A stretch of 64,000 bases of DNA from Flavobacterium suaedae (GCF_014642915.1 NZ_BMJE01000003.1:62001-126000); one strand, 5' to 3'. Shown: positions 37,918-47,124, counted from the first letter of the stretch. A program made the numbers and translations. The notes: a model not told the origin generated them from the sequence alone.

Positions 37918-39036
37918 ATGAGAGGGTTTATATCTAAATTAATTGACAGAAATTTACAACGTAAAAGGGAATCAGGAATTACTACTTATGCTTTATATTC
38001 TATCTTTTTTATTTTACTATACAATCTCTTAGAGAGATTACAAACCATATCTAAAATAGAATTTAATAATAATAGTTTATTCTTTTGCTACATATTTAAC
38101 TTCTTGACTGCATGCATATTCATATGTGCAGTATTCATTAGTTTTAACACAAAAAATGTATACACTAGGATAATAAAAAAAACTTCTGTCGACAAAAACC
38201 CTTTTACCAGCCTTTCCATTATAATATTAATGGGACTGCCTATTTACTTTACTAGTATAACAGTATATAACTTTTATATATCAAATGTAGATTTAGAAAT
38301 ACATTTATGGATATTCCTGTTAATAAATTTATTTGGAACTTGTGTATTTTTGAGTTTTTCTATTGAATATCTTTTCATGAAAGATAAAATAGATATAAAT
38401 GAAACTAGCAAGGATAAAAATACATTTACAAATTATATGATGGTCATAATTGCTGGATATATTATAGTTGAGTCATTAACCAAAATTATAAGTTATAAAA
38501 TCACTTATAAATATGATTTATTTATTATTTGTTCAACAATATACTTTTGCTTAATAATTCTAGATAAAATTATAGAGCTTAATAAGAAAGATATATATAC
38601 AGTTAATTTAGAAAACCTTGAATATGAGATATATGTAAAAGATTTACAGGATGATAAAATTCGAGAAATTCTTCAACAAAACTACATGGGATATTTATTA
38701 AATGATTGGATCAATTATATAGATGATACAATTAAAGAAGAGCTTTCAAAATTCAAAAAAGAATTTGAAAGACTAAAAAAAAGAAAGGAAAATTTAGACC
38801 TTACTATTGATAAGCAAAAATATCCTTTAGAATATGACGGAAGAATTAAAATCCTAAATGAAGAATTTGAGATATTAAGAGACAAAACAAGTCCTTTTTT
38901 CAAAACATTGCTAAAAGATGTAAAGGGTGCACTTAAAAACTCAAACAGTTTAGATAATATGGAAAAAAAAGATTTAGGAAACTTGCATAATAAACTAATT
39001 GAAACTATTAGATATATTCATTATTTTAAAATCTAA
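37918..39036 (+). CDS. AT-rich orphan membrane protein with C-terminal coiled coil
   Basis: A 372-residue protein of unknown family. Six hydrophobic segments (about residues 22-40, 53-76, 97-120, 129-150, 173-193, 200-218) are followed by a soluble, highly charged helical region (about 220-372), with a likely coiled coil at 255-340 (ELSKFKKEFERLKKRKENL). The DNA is much richer in A and T than its neighbours: 11 G/C in the 60 bases from 38041 against 26 in the 60 bases from 37441 inside purM. Codons are correspondingly A/T-ended. These features suggest acquisition by transfer. No function can be assigned. Confidence 0.75.
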   Translation: MRGFISKLIDRNLQRKRESGITTYALYSIFFILLYNLLERLQTISKIEFNNNSLFFCYIFNFLTACIFICAVFISFNTKNVYTRIIKKTSVDKNPFTSLSIIILMGLPIYFTSITVYNFYISNVDLEIHLWIFLLINLFGTCVFLSFSIEYLFMKDKIDINETSKDKNTFTNYMMVIIAGYIIVESLTKIISYKITYKYDLFIICSTIYFCLIILDKIIELNKKDIYTVNLENLEYEIYVKDLQDDKIREILQQNYMGYLLNDWINYIDDTIKEELSKFKKEFERLKKRKENLDLTIDKQKYPLEYDGRIKILNEEFEILRDKTSPFFKTLLKDVKGALKNSNSLDNMEKKDLGNLHNKLIETIRYIHYFKI

Positions 39037-39040
39037 ATAT

Positions 39041-39151
39041 ATCATATTTCTTCTTTGTTATTATCAAGATTACTTTGTCGTACCTCCTCATAATGACGGT
39101 GCTTGGCAATTGGTAGATTGCTACATTAAAAGCATTGATAAATTAAATTAA
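39041..39151 (+). pseudogene. Possible remnant of a gene's 3' end
   Basis: A short open stretch in frame 2 reads VPPHNDGAWQLVDCY and ends at TAA (39149). Its composition looks like protein-coding sequence and differs from the AT-rich gene before it, but there is no start codon and only about 36 codons. It touches the end of the convergent OmpA gene. This could be chance. Confidence 0.2.
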
Positions 39152-40041
39152 TAAGGATTCTCAATAACCAACACCTCTACCCTGCGGTTAGCAGCACGTT
39201 CTTCTTCGTTATTTTCGGGTAATGGGTATATAGGGTCGGTAGTACCAAGCCCTTCAAAAGAGGTACGTTCTTTTTCAATACCGTTTTGGCGTAAAAACAT
39301 TGCTACGGCTTTAGCACGCTCGTACGACAGTTTACGTGGGTCGCCTTCTATACAGCAAATATGCCCAAGCAGTTTTATTTTCATGTTGGGGTTTGCCTTC
39401 ATAATCTGTAAAAGCTCATACAATTTCGGACGGGATTCCGGCACTATAGCAAATGTATTCAGGCGGAAGTTTAAATTTTTTAACTGTAATTTTTCTCCCG
39501 GCTTGGCATTACTTACTTCCTGCATAAATTCCACATCAAGCGGAATTTCATGCCTACCACCTCTTGGGTCGGTTACATATATTTTATCAGGAAATACAAT
39601 TTGCGGTTTTACTTTTTCTACAGGTTTAGGGGTTTCTTTTATACCTAATATTTCATTCTCTTTGTCTAAATCTTTTTCTTGTAAGTAAAATAAAGTAACC
39701 CTACGGTTTTTAGCTTTTATCGACTCCATATCGTGCTGCTCGCCAAAACTGTGTGTTTTAAAATCGTCTCGCGTTTTTACTTTATTCTTTACAGCATTAT
39801 ATATATAATTTACCCTTTGTTGCGCCAAAGTATCGTTATAGCCGGATGTTCCGTCTTCATCGGTATAACCGTTTATAGCCAATATTTTAGATGTTTTGTT
39901 TTGTTGCATCCAGTTATTGAGCCTCTCGGTTTGGGTTTGGTTTAACTTGTATTTATCCGTATCAAAATATACCGAAAATTGCTCCTGTGCTATAGTAATA
40001 GCGGGAATCAACATAATTATATATATAAATAGCTTTTTCAT
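39148..40041 (-). CDS. Double-OmpA-domain secreted protein, copy 2
   Basis: A 297-residue protein with signal peptide (1-18) and two OmpA-like modules. The first (about residues 22-110) has FDTDKYKLNQTQTERL and INGYTDEDGTSGYND. The second (about 190-295) has FRLNTFAIVPESRPKLYELL, GHICCIEGDPRKLSYERA and ANRRVEVLVI. Canonical OmpA domains have GHTD at the GHIC position, where the Asp helps bind peptidoglycan; here it is replaced. It is a tandem paralogue of the next gene, 12 bases apart, in one operon. Confidence 0.88.
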   Translation of the reverse strand: MKKLFIYIIMLIPAITIAQEQFSVYFDTDKYKLNQTQTERLNNWMQQNKTSKILAINGYTDEDGTSGYNDTLAQQRVNYIYNAVKNKVKTRDDFKTHSFGEQHDMESIKAKNRRVTLFYLQEKDLDKENEILGIKETPKPVEKVKPQIVFPDKIYVTDPRGGRHEIPLDVEFMQEVSNAKPGEKLQLKNLNFRLNTFAIVPESRPKLYELLQIMKANPNMKIKLLGHICCIEGDPRKLSYERAKAVAMFLRQNGIEKERTSFEGLGTTDPIYPLPENNEEERAANRRVEVLVIENPY

Positions 40042-40053
40042 AAAAACCGTGAA

Positions 40054-40806
40054 TTATTTGTCTGTAATTTGTATTTCTACCCTGCGGTTGGCAACTCTTT
40101 CTTCTTCGTTTTTTTCAGGCAAAGGATAAATAGGTCTGCTACTGCCAAAACTCTGGTAAGTAAGTCTTTCTTTATCTATACCGCTGCTTATTAAAAACTG
40201 GTAGATAGCTACAGCTCGTTTTAATGAAATATCATTTTTTTCTTTCTTTTGGCAACATATATGCCCCTGTATATCTATTTTTAAGGTAGGATTGTCCTGT
40301 AGTAGCTTTAATAACTGCTGTAAAACCGGTATTGAAGACTGTAACAATAAATCAGAGTTATTATGAAAGTTTAAGTTTGGTATTCTTAGTATTTCCCCTT
40401 TTTTGGCATCTTTTACTGCCTGTACAAATTCTGATATTTTATTCTCATAGAATATAGTTACTTTTCTGTTTTCTGCTTCATTTGCTGCCAAATCAAAATC
40501 TTCGCCAAATGCTTTTACTTCAATGCTGTCAGTCACTGTTATTTTATTAGCCTGCAAAATAGCTTTTACAGTATCTGCCCGCCTTTGCGAAAGGTCTATA
40601 TTATAGCTGTTAGTAGCTTTAGCATCTGCATAGCCATATATTTTAAGTACTTCAGCATTTTTGTTTTCCTTTATCCATTCGTTTAATTTTTGTCGTGATG
40701 CTTCATTAGGAGTGTCAACATCATTTTCAAAATATAAACTCAGTGTTTTCTGTGCATTGGCAGTTCCTAAAGTAAGGGTAAACAGTACAAGCAGCAGCTT
40801 TTTCAT
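40054..40806 (-). CDS. Double-OmpA-domain secreted protein, copy 1
   Basis: A 250-residue protein with signal peptide (1-18; MKKLLLVLFTLTLGTANA). Like its neighbour it has an N-terminal OmpA-like module (LYFENDVDTPNEASRQKL, GYADAKATNSYNIDLSQRR) and a C-terminal one with GHICCQKKEKNDISLKRA and ERLTYQSFGSSRPIYPLPE. The shared GHICC and RPIYPLPE/DPIYPLPE sequences show that the two genes are duplicates. It is first in the pair; the longer second copy has an extra 45-residue linker. Confidence 0.88.
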   Translation of the reverse strand: MKKLLLVLFTLTLGTANAQKTLSLYFENDVDTPNEASRQKLNEWIKENKNAEVLKIYGYADAKATNSYNIDLSQRRADTVKAILQANKITVTDSIEVKAFGEDFDLAANEAENRKVTIFYENKISEFVQAVKDAKKGEILRIPNLNFHNNSDLLLQSSIPVLQQLLKLLQDNPTLKIDIQGHICCQKKEKNDISLKRAVAIYQFLISSGIDKERLTYQSFGSSRPIYPLPEKNEEERVANRRVEIQITDK

Positions 40807-40854
40807 GTATCTTTTTATTTAAGTATATTTTCAAATCTACAAATTTTAGTCCAA

Positions 40855-40886
40855 AAAAAGCCCGCTACATGAGTAGCGGGCTTAAA
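40855..40886 (-). terminator. Terminator after glnN
   Basis: Hairpin AAGCCCGCTAC / GTAGCGGGCTT (40858-40883). On the minus strand it follows the glnN stop and ends in TTTTTTT. Confidence 0.9.
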
Positions 40887-40906
40887 ATAAGAATGGTTAC
40901 TATATA

Positions 40907-43096
40907 TTATCTTGTAAATAATAATTCTCTGTACTTAGTAAGTGTCCAAAGTTCATCATCTACTAAAAGTTCTAATTTATCGCAGTGTTCTCTTATTACA
41001 TCAAAATAAGGCTTCACTTGGTCACAATATGCAGCAGCCATATCTTCTGCACTTTCCAGCTTGTTTGCTTTTTTGCGCTCTTCAGTCATTTCTGCAACCT
41101 TGGAGTTAATAGCAGCAATATGTCCTGAAATTTCTTTAATTATAGCTATTTGCTCGCCCGCATGGTTTTCAAAATCTTTACCAAATATTTCTTTTAATCC
41201 TTTTACGTTTTCTATAAGAATATTTTGGTAACGTATAGCTGTTGGTACTACGTGGTTTCTTGCTATATCGCTAAGTACTCTTCCTTCAATCTGAATTTTC
41301 TTAGTGTATTCTTCAAGCTCAATTTCGTAACGCGCTTCCATTTCTACATGGTTCATTACGTTTAGTTCTTGGAATAATGCAAGAGATTTTTCCGAAACTT
41401 TTGCTTTAAGTGCCTTCGGAGTAGTTTTGTTGTTACTTAAACCACGTTTTGCAGCTTCCTGCTCCCATTCTTCACTATACCCATCACCTTCAAAAAGAAT
41501 ATTCTTACTTTCTTTTATGTACTCTCTTAGTATATTAAAGATAGCATCATCTTTCTTCATTCCTTTATCAGCGATAAGTGCATCAACTTCTTTCTTAAAG
41601 TCTTTTAATTGTTTTGCAACAATAGTGTTAAGAATAGTCATTGCGTTAGCACAGTTTGCTGTAGAACCTACTGCTCTAAACTCAAACTTGTTACCTGTAA
41701 ATGCAAACGGAGAAGTTCTGTTTCTATCTGTATTATCAAGTAATACATCAGGAATTTTACCAACTACGTTAAGCTTAAGTGATGTTTTTTCTTGTGGAGA
41801 AAGTTTACCTGAAGATACTCCTTCAAGTTCTTCTAATACTTTTGTTAACTGCTCCCCAATAAATACTGATATAATTGCAGGTGGTGCTTCGTTAGCTCCA
41901 AGTCTGTGATCGTTTGATGCAGATGCAATAGCAGCTCTTAAAAGTTCTTCATTTTGATATACTGCTTTAATTGTATTTATAAAGAAAGTAAGGAACTGTA
42001 AGTTACTCATTGGGGTTTTCCCCGGAGATAAAAGGTTTATACCTGTGTTAGTAGATAATGACCAGTTGTTGTGCTTACCTGAACCATTTACTCCTTTAAA
42101 TGGTTTTTCGTGCATTAGCACCCTAAAGTTATGGCGCTCTGCTACCTTACCCATTACATCCATAAGTAATGAGTTGTGGTCTACCGCAAGGTTAGCTTCT
42201 TCGAATATAGGAGCTAACTCAAACTGATTTGGTGCTACCTCGTTATGACGGGTTTTAACCGGTATACCTAAAAGCATACACTCATTTTCTAAATCCCTCA
42301 TGTAATTAAGGGCTCTTGTTGGTATAGAACCAAAATAGTGGTCATCTAACTGCTGTCCTTTTGCTGAAGCATGCCCCAAAAGTGTACGTCCTGTAAGGGT
42401 AATATCAGGTCTTGAATTAGCAAGAGAAGAATCTATAAGGAAGTATTCCTGTTCCCATCCTAAAGTAGCAGCTACTTTTTTTACATTTTTATCAAAATAA
42501 CGGCACACATCTGTTGCTGCATCATCTACTGCTGCAAGTGCTCTTAATAATGGTGTTTTGTAGTCTAGTGCTTCACCGGTATAAGAAACAAACACAGTAG
42601 GTATACATAGTGTAGTACCAAATATAAAGGCAGGAGATGTTGGATCCCAAGCTGTATAACCACGAGCCTCGAAAGTATTACGAATACCTCCGTTAGGGAA
42701 ACTTGATGCATCAGGCTCTTGTTGTACTAATTGGCTTCCTCCGAATTTTTCAACAGGGTCAGCTCCTTCAAAAGATGTTTCAAAAAAGGCATCGTGCTTC
42801 TCTGCTGTAGCACCTGTTAACGGCTGAAACCAGTGTGTGTAGTGTGTAACACCTTTACTAAGTGCCCACTCTTTCATACCCATAGCAATATAATCAGCCA
42901 GCTTTCGCTCTATTTTTTTTCCATGCTGTACTGCGTTTTTTACAGCTTTGTAAGCCTCAGGCGTTAAAAATTGACGCATTGACTTGTCGTTAAACACGTT
43001 ACTTCCAAAAATGATTGACTTTCTGTCAAGTTCTTTAACCTCTACCGCTTTTCTGTTAGTAGTTTCGCTTAAAGCCTTAAAACGTAATGTAGACAT
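40907..43096 (-). CDS. glnN: Glutamine synthetase type III
   Basis: A 729-residue type III glutamine synthetase, which makes glutamine from glutamate and ammonia. Type III enzymes are much longer than type I (about 470 residues) and occur in Bacteroidota and cyanobacteria. Visible signatures: GWEQEYFLID (metal-binding Glu), RHNEVAPNQFELAPIFEE, NGSGKHNNWSL and NRTSPFAFTGNKFEFRAVGS. A TATATTTG element precedes the gene and a long intergenic region lies upstream, which could hold nitrogen control sites. Confidence 0.97.
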   Translation of the reverse strand: MSTLRFKALSETTNRKAVEVKELDRKSIIFGSNVFNDKSMRQFLTPEAYKAVKNAVQHGKKIERKLADYIAMGMKEWALSKGVTHYTHWFQPLTGATAEKHDAFFETSFEGADPVEKFGGSQLVQQEPDASSFPNGGIRNTFEARGYTAWDPTSPAFIFGTTLCIPTVFVSYTGEALDYKTPLLRALAAVDDAATDVCRYFDKNVKKVAATLGWEQEYFLIDSSLANSRPDITLTGRTLLGHASAKGQQLDDHYFGSIPTRALNYMRDLENECMLLGIPVKTRHNEVAPNQFELAPIFEEANLAVDHNSLLMDVMGKVAERHNFRVLMHEKPFKGVNGSGKHNNWSLSTNTGINLLSPGKTPMSNLQFLTFFINTIKAVYQNEELLRAAIASASNDHRLGANEAPPAIISVFIGEQLTKVLEELEGVSSGKLSPQEKTSLKLNVVGKIPDVLLDNTDRNRTSPFAFTGNKFEFRAVGSTANCANAMTILNTIVAKQLKDFKKEVDALIADKGMKKDDAIFNILREYIKESKNILFEGDGYSEEWEQEAAKRGLSNNKTTPKALKAKVSEKSLALFQELNVMNHVEMEARYEIELEEYTKKIQIEGRVLSDIARNHVVPTAIRYQNILIENVKGLKEIFGKDFENHAGEQIAIIKEISGHIAAINSKVAEMTEERKKANKLESAEDMAAAYCDQVKPYFDVIREHCDKLELLVDDELWTLTKYRELLFTR

Positions 43097-43139
43097 GAAA
43101 TTATTTATTTAGTTTGTTAATAGCTTTTTAAAAACAGTG

Positions 43140-43147
43140 CAAATATA
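43140..43147 (-). promoter_or_regulatory. Putative glnN promoter element (TAnnTTTG)
   Basis: On the minus strand TATATTTG-CAC lies 43 bases before the glnN ATG and matches the Bacteroidota -7 consensus. Confidence 0.5.
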
Positions 43148-43587
43148 CAAATTTTATATTCCAAAAATAAAAACCCCTAATTTTTAAGGGGTATTTTTAT
43201 CATATATTGATATAAATAAAAAACAACCCCTTATTTAAATACCAAAAACATTACAAAACACAACTAATACCCCAATAGGGTTAAATTTATCTTAAAAGAG
43301 CTTTTATATATACTTATGAAGATAGAATTTTAGAATATTGATTTTCAAACTAATATACATTTTTAAGGCTGAACATAAAAATAACACTCTTTATATTATA
43401 AGACTATTCTTGCATTAAAAGAAAAACCTTATTGTTTTATTTTCATCTGTACGCTAATTATTGTTAAGTAAATTTTAAAATTCTTAACAGAAAGATAAAT
43501 ATGTTAAACATTATAAAACCAAATAGGCTAAACAGTGACAATAACCTAATTTAGTACTAGTAAATTATTAACCTAAAAACAATAGCC
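43148..43587. other. Long intergenic region upstream of glnN
   Basis: About 440 bases with no gene on either strand. It holds one hairpin (ACCCCTAA / TTAAGGGGT, 43173-43192, one-base bulge) just upstream of the glnN promoter, T-rich on both sides. The rest is AT-rich without repeats I can see. It must contain the promoters of both divergent genes. Confidence 0.6.
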
Positions 43588-43860
43588 ATGAATACTAACA
43601 GAAAAAAAGTAGCTATAGGTGTTGCAGCAGGTGTTTTAGCACTGGCAGGAGTAGCGACATTACTAAAAAGAAGAAAAGATAAAAAAAGAGCTTACAAAGA
43701 AACCGTAGAAGATGCTAAACAGCATATGAAAGGCAAGCTTAATGAACTTCAGCGTAAGGCACAAAAAGACATGAAGAACGCTGAAAACGAAACTGAAAGT
43801 GCGGTTAATACTGCTAAAGAGAAAGCAAATAACTGGGTTAACAAAACAGCAAGTGCTTAA
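43588..43860 (+). CDS. Small membrane-anchored, Lys-rich helical protein (YtxH-like)
   Basis: A 90-residue protein with one transmembrane helix (about residues 7-26, VAIGVAAGVLALAGVATLL), a basic patch KRRKDKKR, and a long charged helix rich in Lys, Glu and Ala. The layout resembles YtxH-like and LEA-like stress proteins, but the assignment is by pattern only. It is monocistronic. Confidence 0.72.
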   Translation: MNTNRKKVAIGVAAGVLALAGVATLLKRRKDKKRAYKETVEDAKQHMKGKLNELQRKAQKDMKNAENETESAVNTAKEKANNWVNKTASA

Positions 43861-43957
43861 TTAAAAAATTGTGTTCTTGGTTCAGTAAATGGAAATAAGA
43901 ACAATGAAGTTAGAAATGTTTTCAGGCTGAACCCTGAAAACCTGAACCTCAACACAA

Positions 43958-43997
43958 CTAAAAAAGGTTGCTCCCTTTCGGGAAGCAACCTTTTTAC
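43958..43997. terminator. Bidirectional terminator
   Basis: Hairpin AAAAAGGTTGCTCCC / GGGAAGCAACCTTTTT (about 43961-43995, one mismatch) between two convergent genes. Confidence 0.88.
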
Positions 43998-44026
43998 TTA
44001 TATAAAGTATAATCGAAGTTTGTATT

Positions 44027-44533
44027 CTATTTTACATCAATAAATTGTAATTCTCTTCCCTCTGCTTCAAGAGCACTCATAACTGCGTCATAGTTATTAG
44101 TATCTACAGAATTCACAAAATAAGCAGGTACTATTACAATTCTAAATGATTGATTACTTATAAATTGGGGAGCTAAAGCAAGATCAAAATTTGCATCTGC
44201 ATATATAAGCACGTCAGTAGTTGTAAAATTAAAGTCATAATCAACTTCATCTCCACCATCTAAATATAATGTTCTTGGTATTAGTTGCCATGCAGAAAAA
44301 CCATCGTCAATAACATTTCTATATACTAACACTACATCTGAATCAAAAATTGGCGGGTCTAAAACATATAAACTTTCATACCTTCCGGTACTCGTATTAA
44401 ACCCAAGGTTAACTCCATTCAGTTGTATATTTTCACCAATAGTGTCGTTATCTACATAAACATCATCGTCGTTGTTACAAGAGGTCAGAGTAAGTGCTCC
44501 TACCATTGATAAAAGTAAAAATATCTTTTTCAT
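44027..44533 (-). CDS. Hypothetical lipoprotein
   Basis: A 168-residue lipoprotein: lipobox LTLTSC (Cys19), an Asn/Asp stretch after it (NNDDDVYVDNDT) and a beta-rich domain with WQLIPRTLYLDGGDEVDYDF and FNFTTTDVLIYADANFDL. I recall similar flavobacterial lipoproteins, some misnamed dihydrolipoamide dehydrogenase, but no known function. It is monocistronic. Confidence 0.78.
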   Translation of the reverse strand: MKKIFLLLSMVGALTLTSCNNDDDVYVDNDTIGENIQLNGVNLGFNTSTGRYESLYVLDPPIFDSDVVLVYRNVIDDGFSAWQLIPRTLYLDGGDEVDYDFNFTTTDVLIYADANFDLALAPQFISNQSFRIVIVPAYFVNSVDTNNYDAVMSALEAEGRELQFIDVK

Positions 44534-44623
44534 GTGTATTAAGTTTTTATAGTTAGTAAGCCTAACTCCAAAAACTGAACCAAAAAAATATTTATCGGTA
44601 ATTTTTTACAATTTTATTTTAAA

Positions 44624-44631
44624 TATATTTG
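44624..44631 (+). promoter_or_regulatory. Promoter element very close to a start codon
   Basis: TATATTTG ends eight bases before the ATG at 44639. With initiation about seven bases downstream, the transcript would have almost no leader. Confidence 0.5.
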
Positions 44632-44638
44632 TTAGAAT

Positions 44639-45223
44639 ATGGAAAAAAAGCTAAAATTATATATGGTTTTAGTGGGCTGTACGCCCAAAGGTCGTTTAAC
44701 AGAACAACATGATATTTTTTTCGGGATAGGTACTTCTTTAGAAGAATTACTACCTGACATGTACAGGTTTTGGCCTGAAAGCGGAAAACTGCATGTAGAT
44801 TCCTGGCGCGAGGTAACCAAAGTAGGCGACTATGCCATAACTATACACGAGAGGACTACAGAAGTACAACCCAATGAACAAAACCAAAAATTATTTTTTA
44901 TTAACCTTGGCGGTTATAAACCGGGAGATTTTGAAGAATATCACTACAAAAAACTAATTGTAGCAGAAAGCATGGGTGTTGCTGTAAAAAGTGCTAAAAA
45001 AACTTCTTTTTACAAACATTACGATTTTGAGGGAGCAGTATCGCATGTTGATGATAAATATGCTCTTGATGCTGATGATCTGCACAATGTAGAAGATGTA
45101 TTAACCGATACTTTAAAGGAAAAATATACTATAAATATTACCCCTCTTACTTCTCCCATGAGTGAAGACGAGCAACATATAGGCTATTTAAAATTAGGAA
45201 AAAACCCACTGCTTACTCCTTAA
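44639..45223 (+). CDS. DUF1543 domain-containing protein
   Basis: A 194-residue cytoplasmic protein. The DUF1543 pattern is LYMVLVGCTPKGRLTEQHD, FFGIGTSLEELLPDMYRFWP and HVDSWREV near the N-terminus, with a second similar module (FINLGGYKPGDFEEYHYKK, VDDKYALDADDLHNVEDVL). Function is unknown. It overlaps the convergent T9SS gene by 11 bases at the 3' ends. Confidence 0.85.
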   Translation: MEKKLKLYMVLVGCTPKGRLTEQHDIFFGIGTSLEELLPDMYRFWPESGKLHVDSWREVTKVGDYAITIHERTTEVQPNEQNQKLFFINLGGYKPGDFEEYHYKKLIVAESMGVAVKSAKKTSFYKHYDFEGAVSHVDDKYALDADDLHNVEDVLTDTLKEKYTINITPLTSPMSEDEQHIGYLKLGKNPLLTP

Positions 45224-46442
45224 TAATTACAAGTGGCTTACTGTTTTTACTATCTACCTTTATAATATAGGTAGCAGGCTGTAACACAGAAATATCAATA
45301 GAAGTTGTTTTGCTAAAAGTATCTTTTAAAATTACTCTTCCTGTCATATCATATATAGTATAGCCAGTGTTTTGTATGTGCTCCGGCATTGTTACTGTTA
45401 TTGTACCTGTAGCAGGGTTAGGATATACTTTTACATTGTTAGCCTTAAAACTTTCCGTACCGGCAGTACCTTGAAGGTAGTTTTCTAAATAAACAGAAAG
45501 ATCATAATAATGTAGTTTTTGAGGAATAGTACCTAAAGTTGGGTGCTGTATGCGTTCATTGCTTAAATAATAATCTGTACCGTTACTAGTTGCTATACCC
45601 TCTACTTGGTGGAAAGAAGTAGAAACTTGTATTTTTCTTTTGTTGCCTGTAAAAAAATCATTCTCATCATAATCATATAACAAGTAAAAAAATGGTAAAA
45701 AAGAACTGTCGTAACCCGATAGTACTACCAGTTTTTTATCTTCAAGATAAGTAGCTCCTGTAATAAGCCCTTCTACACTATGTGTATCTTGTAATTCGGC
45801 ACTATAAGTACCGGGAATTTTAGGCAGCATATAAACACTTGTTTCCTTGCTTTGCCACTGTTTTGTGAATAAGTAAATATTGTCTTCAAAAGCAATAAAA
45901 GCCTCACAGTCAAAATCTGTATTATTCCCTCCTGTGGGTGTAAAGTCAGTTTGATCAGAATAGCTAAAATTTATTATTTCAACCTGTGCTTCATTATTAA
46001 ACAAATCAGCCTTATTAACTTTCAATATTTTCAGGTCAGTTCTGTTACCATTAGCATTATTACCAAAGTCACCTATATATATGTTGTCTTCATCCTGAGT
46101 GATTTCTTCCCAGTCAATATTTGTAACTCCTGGAATTGGGTACACCTCCTCTACCACTCCGGTTTCACTATTTACTTCATACAGGTTCGTATCCGTATTA
46201 TCATTATGAGTAAGAACCCTATCATCAATTACTATTAAACCTGATGTTTCGGTTAGTTCATCAGGTAATACTACACTGCTTTCAGGCGATACAGTTTCAT
46301 TTTCATACATACAACTTCCATCATTTTCAGTAGCCTCAGCATTGTAATTTATGGCTAGCGGGTCAGTGCACCCTTCAACCTGCCCGTAACTTTGTAAAGC
46401 AACAAATAAAGATAATCCTAACAACATATTAATCAACTTCAT
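45213..46442 (-). CDS. T9SS type A sorting-domain secreted protein
   Basis: A 409-residue secreted protein: signal peptide (1-20), the N-terminal GCTDPLAINYNAEATENDGS module often seen in Bacteroidota surface proteins, a central beta-rich region (about 50-330) that may be a propeller (EITQDEDNIYIGDFGNN, DCEAFIAFEDNIYLFTKQ), and a type A C-terminal sorting domain (KVYPNPATGTITVTM, YTIYDMTGRV, TYIIKV). It should be exported by T9SS. Substrate is unknown. Confidence 0.88.
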   Translation of the reverse strand: MKLINMLLGLSLFVALQSYGQVEGCTDPLAINYNAEATENDGSCMYENETVSPESSVVLPDELTETSGLIVIDDRVLTHNDNTDTNLYEVNSETGVVEEVYPIPGVTNIDWEEITQDEDNIYIGDFGNNANGNRTDLKILKVNKADLFNNEAQVEIINFSYSDQTDFTPTGGNNTDFDCEAFIAFEDNIYLFTKQWQSKETSVYMLPKIPGTYSAELQDTHSVEGLITGATYLEDKKLVVLSGYDSSFLPFFYLLYDYDENDFFTGNKRKIQVSTSFHQVEGIATSNGTDYYLSNERIQHPTLGTIPQKLHYYDLSVYLENYLQGTAGTESFKANNVKVYPNPATGTITVTMPEHIQNTGYTIYDMTGRVILKDTFSKTTSIDISVLQPATYIIKVDSKNSKPLVIIKE

Positions 46443-46560
46443 AACTCTATTTTTTCAAGTGTTCCTTATGAAGTTACAAAACATATTTCATTTTTCTGAA
46501 TTATTCCGTTATACCCAAAAATTATAAAAATCCAAAAACCATATTTTCGAATTAATCATT

Positions 46561-46568
46561 TACCTTTG
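46561..46568 (+). promoter_or_regulatory. Putative TAnnTTTG promoter element
   Basis: TACCTTTG, followed by AAC, lies 25 bases before the ATG at 46594. Confidence 0.5.
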
Positions 46569-46593
46569 AACTTTATAAAAAAAGCAAGAGAAT

Positions 46594-47124
46594 ATGATTT
46601 ATAAGTTCAGGGCAATACTGGATATGGAAGAGGATGTTTTCAGAGATATTGCCATAAACGAAGAGGATACACTTGAAGATTTACACAATGCGCTTGTTAA
46701 TGCTTTTGGCTTTGACGGGCTTGAAGTTGCGTCTTTTTACACCTGTGATGATGAATGGAATCAGGATGATGAGGAAATACCCCTTTTTGATACAGGTGAA
46801 GTACCGGGCGAGCAGAAAACCATGGCAAGTTATAAGCTAAACAGTATGCTTGATGAGGACAATACTAAAATAATCTATGTATATGACTTTTTAAATATGT
46901 GGACGTTTTTTGTGGAGCTTGCTGCTATAGAAGAACCCGAAAGCGGTATAAGCTATCCGGACCTGCTTTTCTCTCACGGTCAGATGCCAAGTAATGCTCC
47001 TGAGGTAAATTTTGAAGCTGAAAACGCTGATGATATATTCAATGATTTTGATGATGACCTGGATGATGATGATTTCGATATGCTAGATGGCGACATCCAT
47101 TTTGATGATAATAACTGGAACTAA
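46594..47124 (+). CDS. Plasmid pRiA4b ORF-3-like protein
   Basis: A 176-residue cytoplasmic protein. The start IYKFRAILDMEEDVFRDIAI and EDTLEDLHNALVNAFGFD match the pRiA4b ORF-3-like family (PF07929), which has a ferredoxin-like fold and no known activity. The C-terminal 40 residues are almost all Asp and Asn (DDDLDDDDFDMLDGD). It is followed after 33 bases by the nucleoid protein and is probably co-transcribed with it. Confidence 0.85.
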   Translation: MIYKFRAILDMEEDVFRDIAINEEDTLEDLHNALVNAFGFDGLEVASFYTCDDEWNQDDEEIPLFDTGEVPGEQKTMASYKLNSMLDEDNTKIIYVYDFLNMWTFFVELAAIEEPESGISYPDLLFSHGQMPSNAPEVNFEAENADDIFNDFDDDLDDDDFDMLDGDIHFDDNNWN

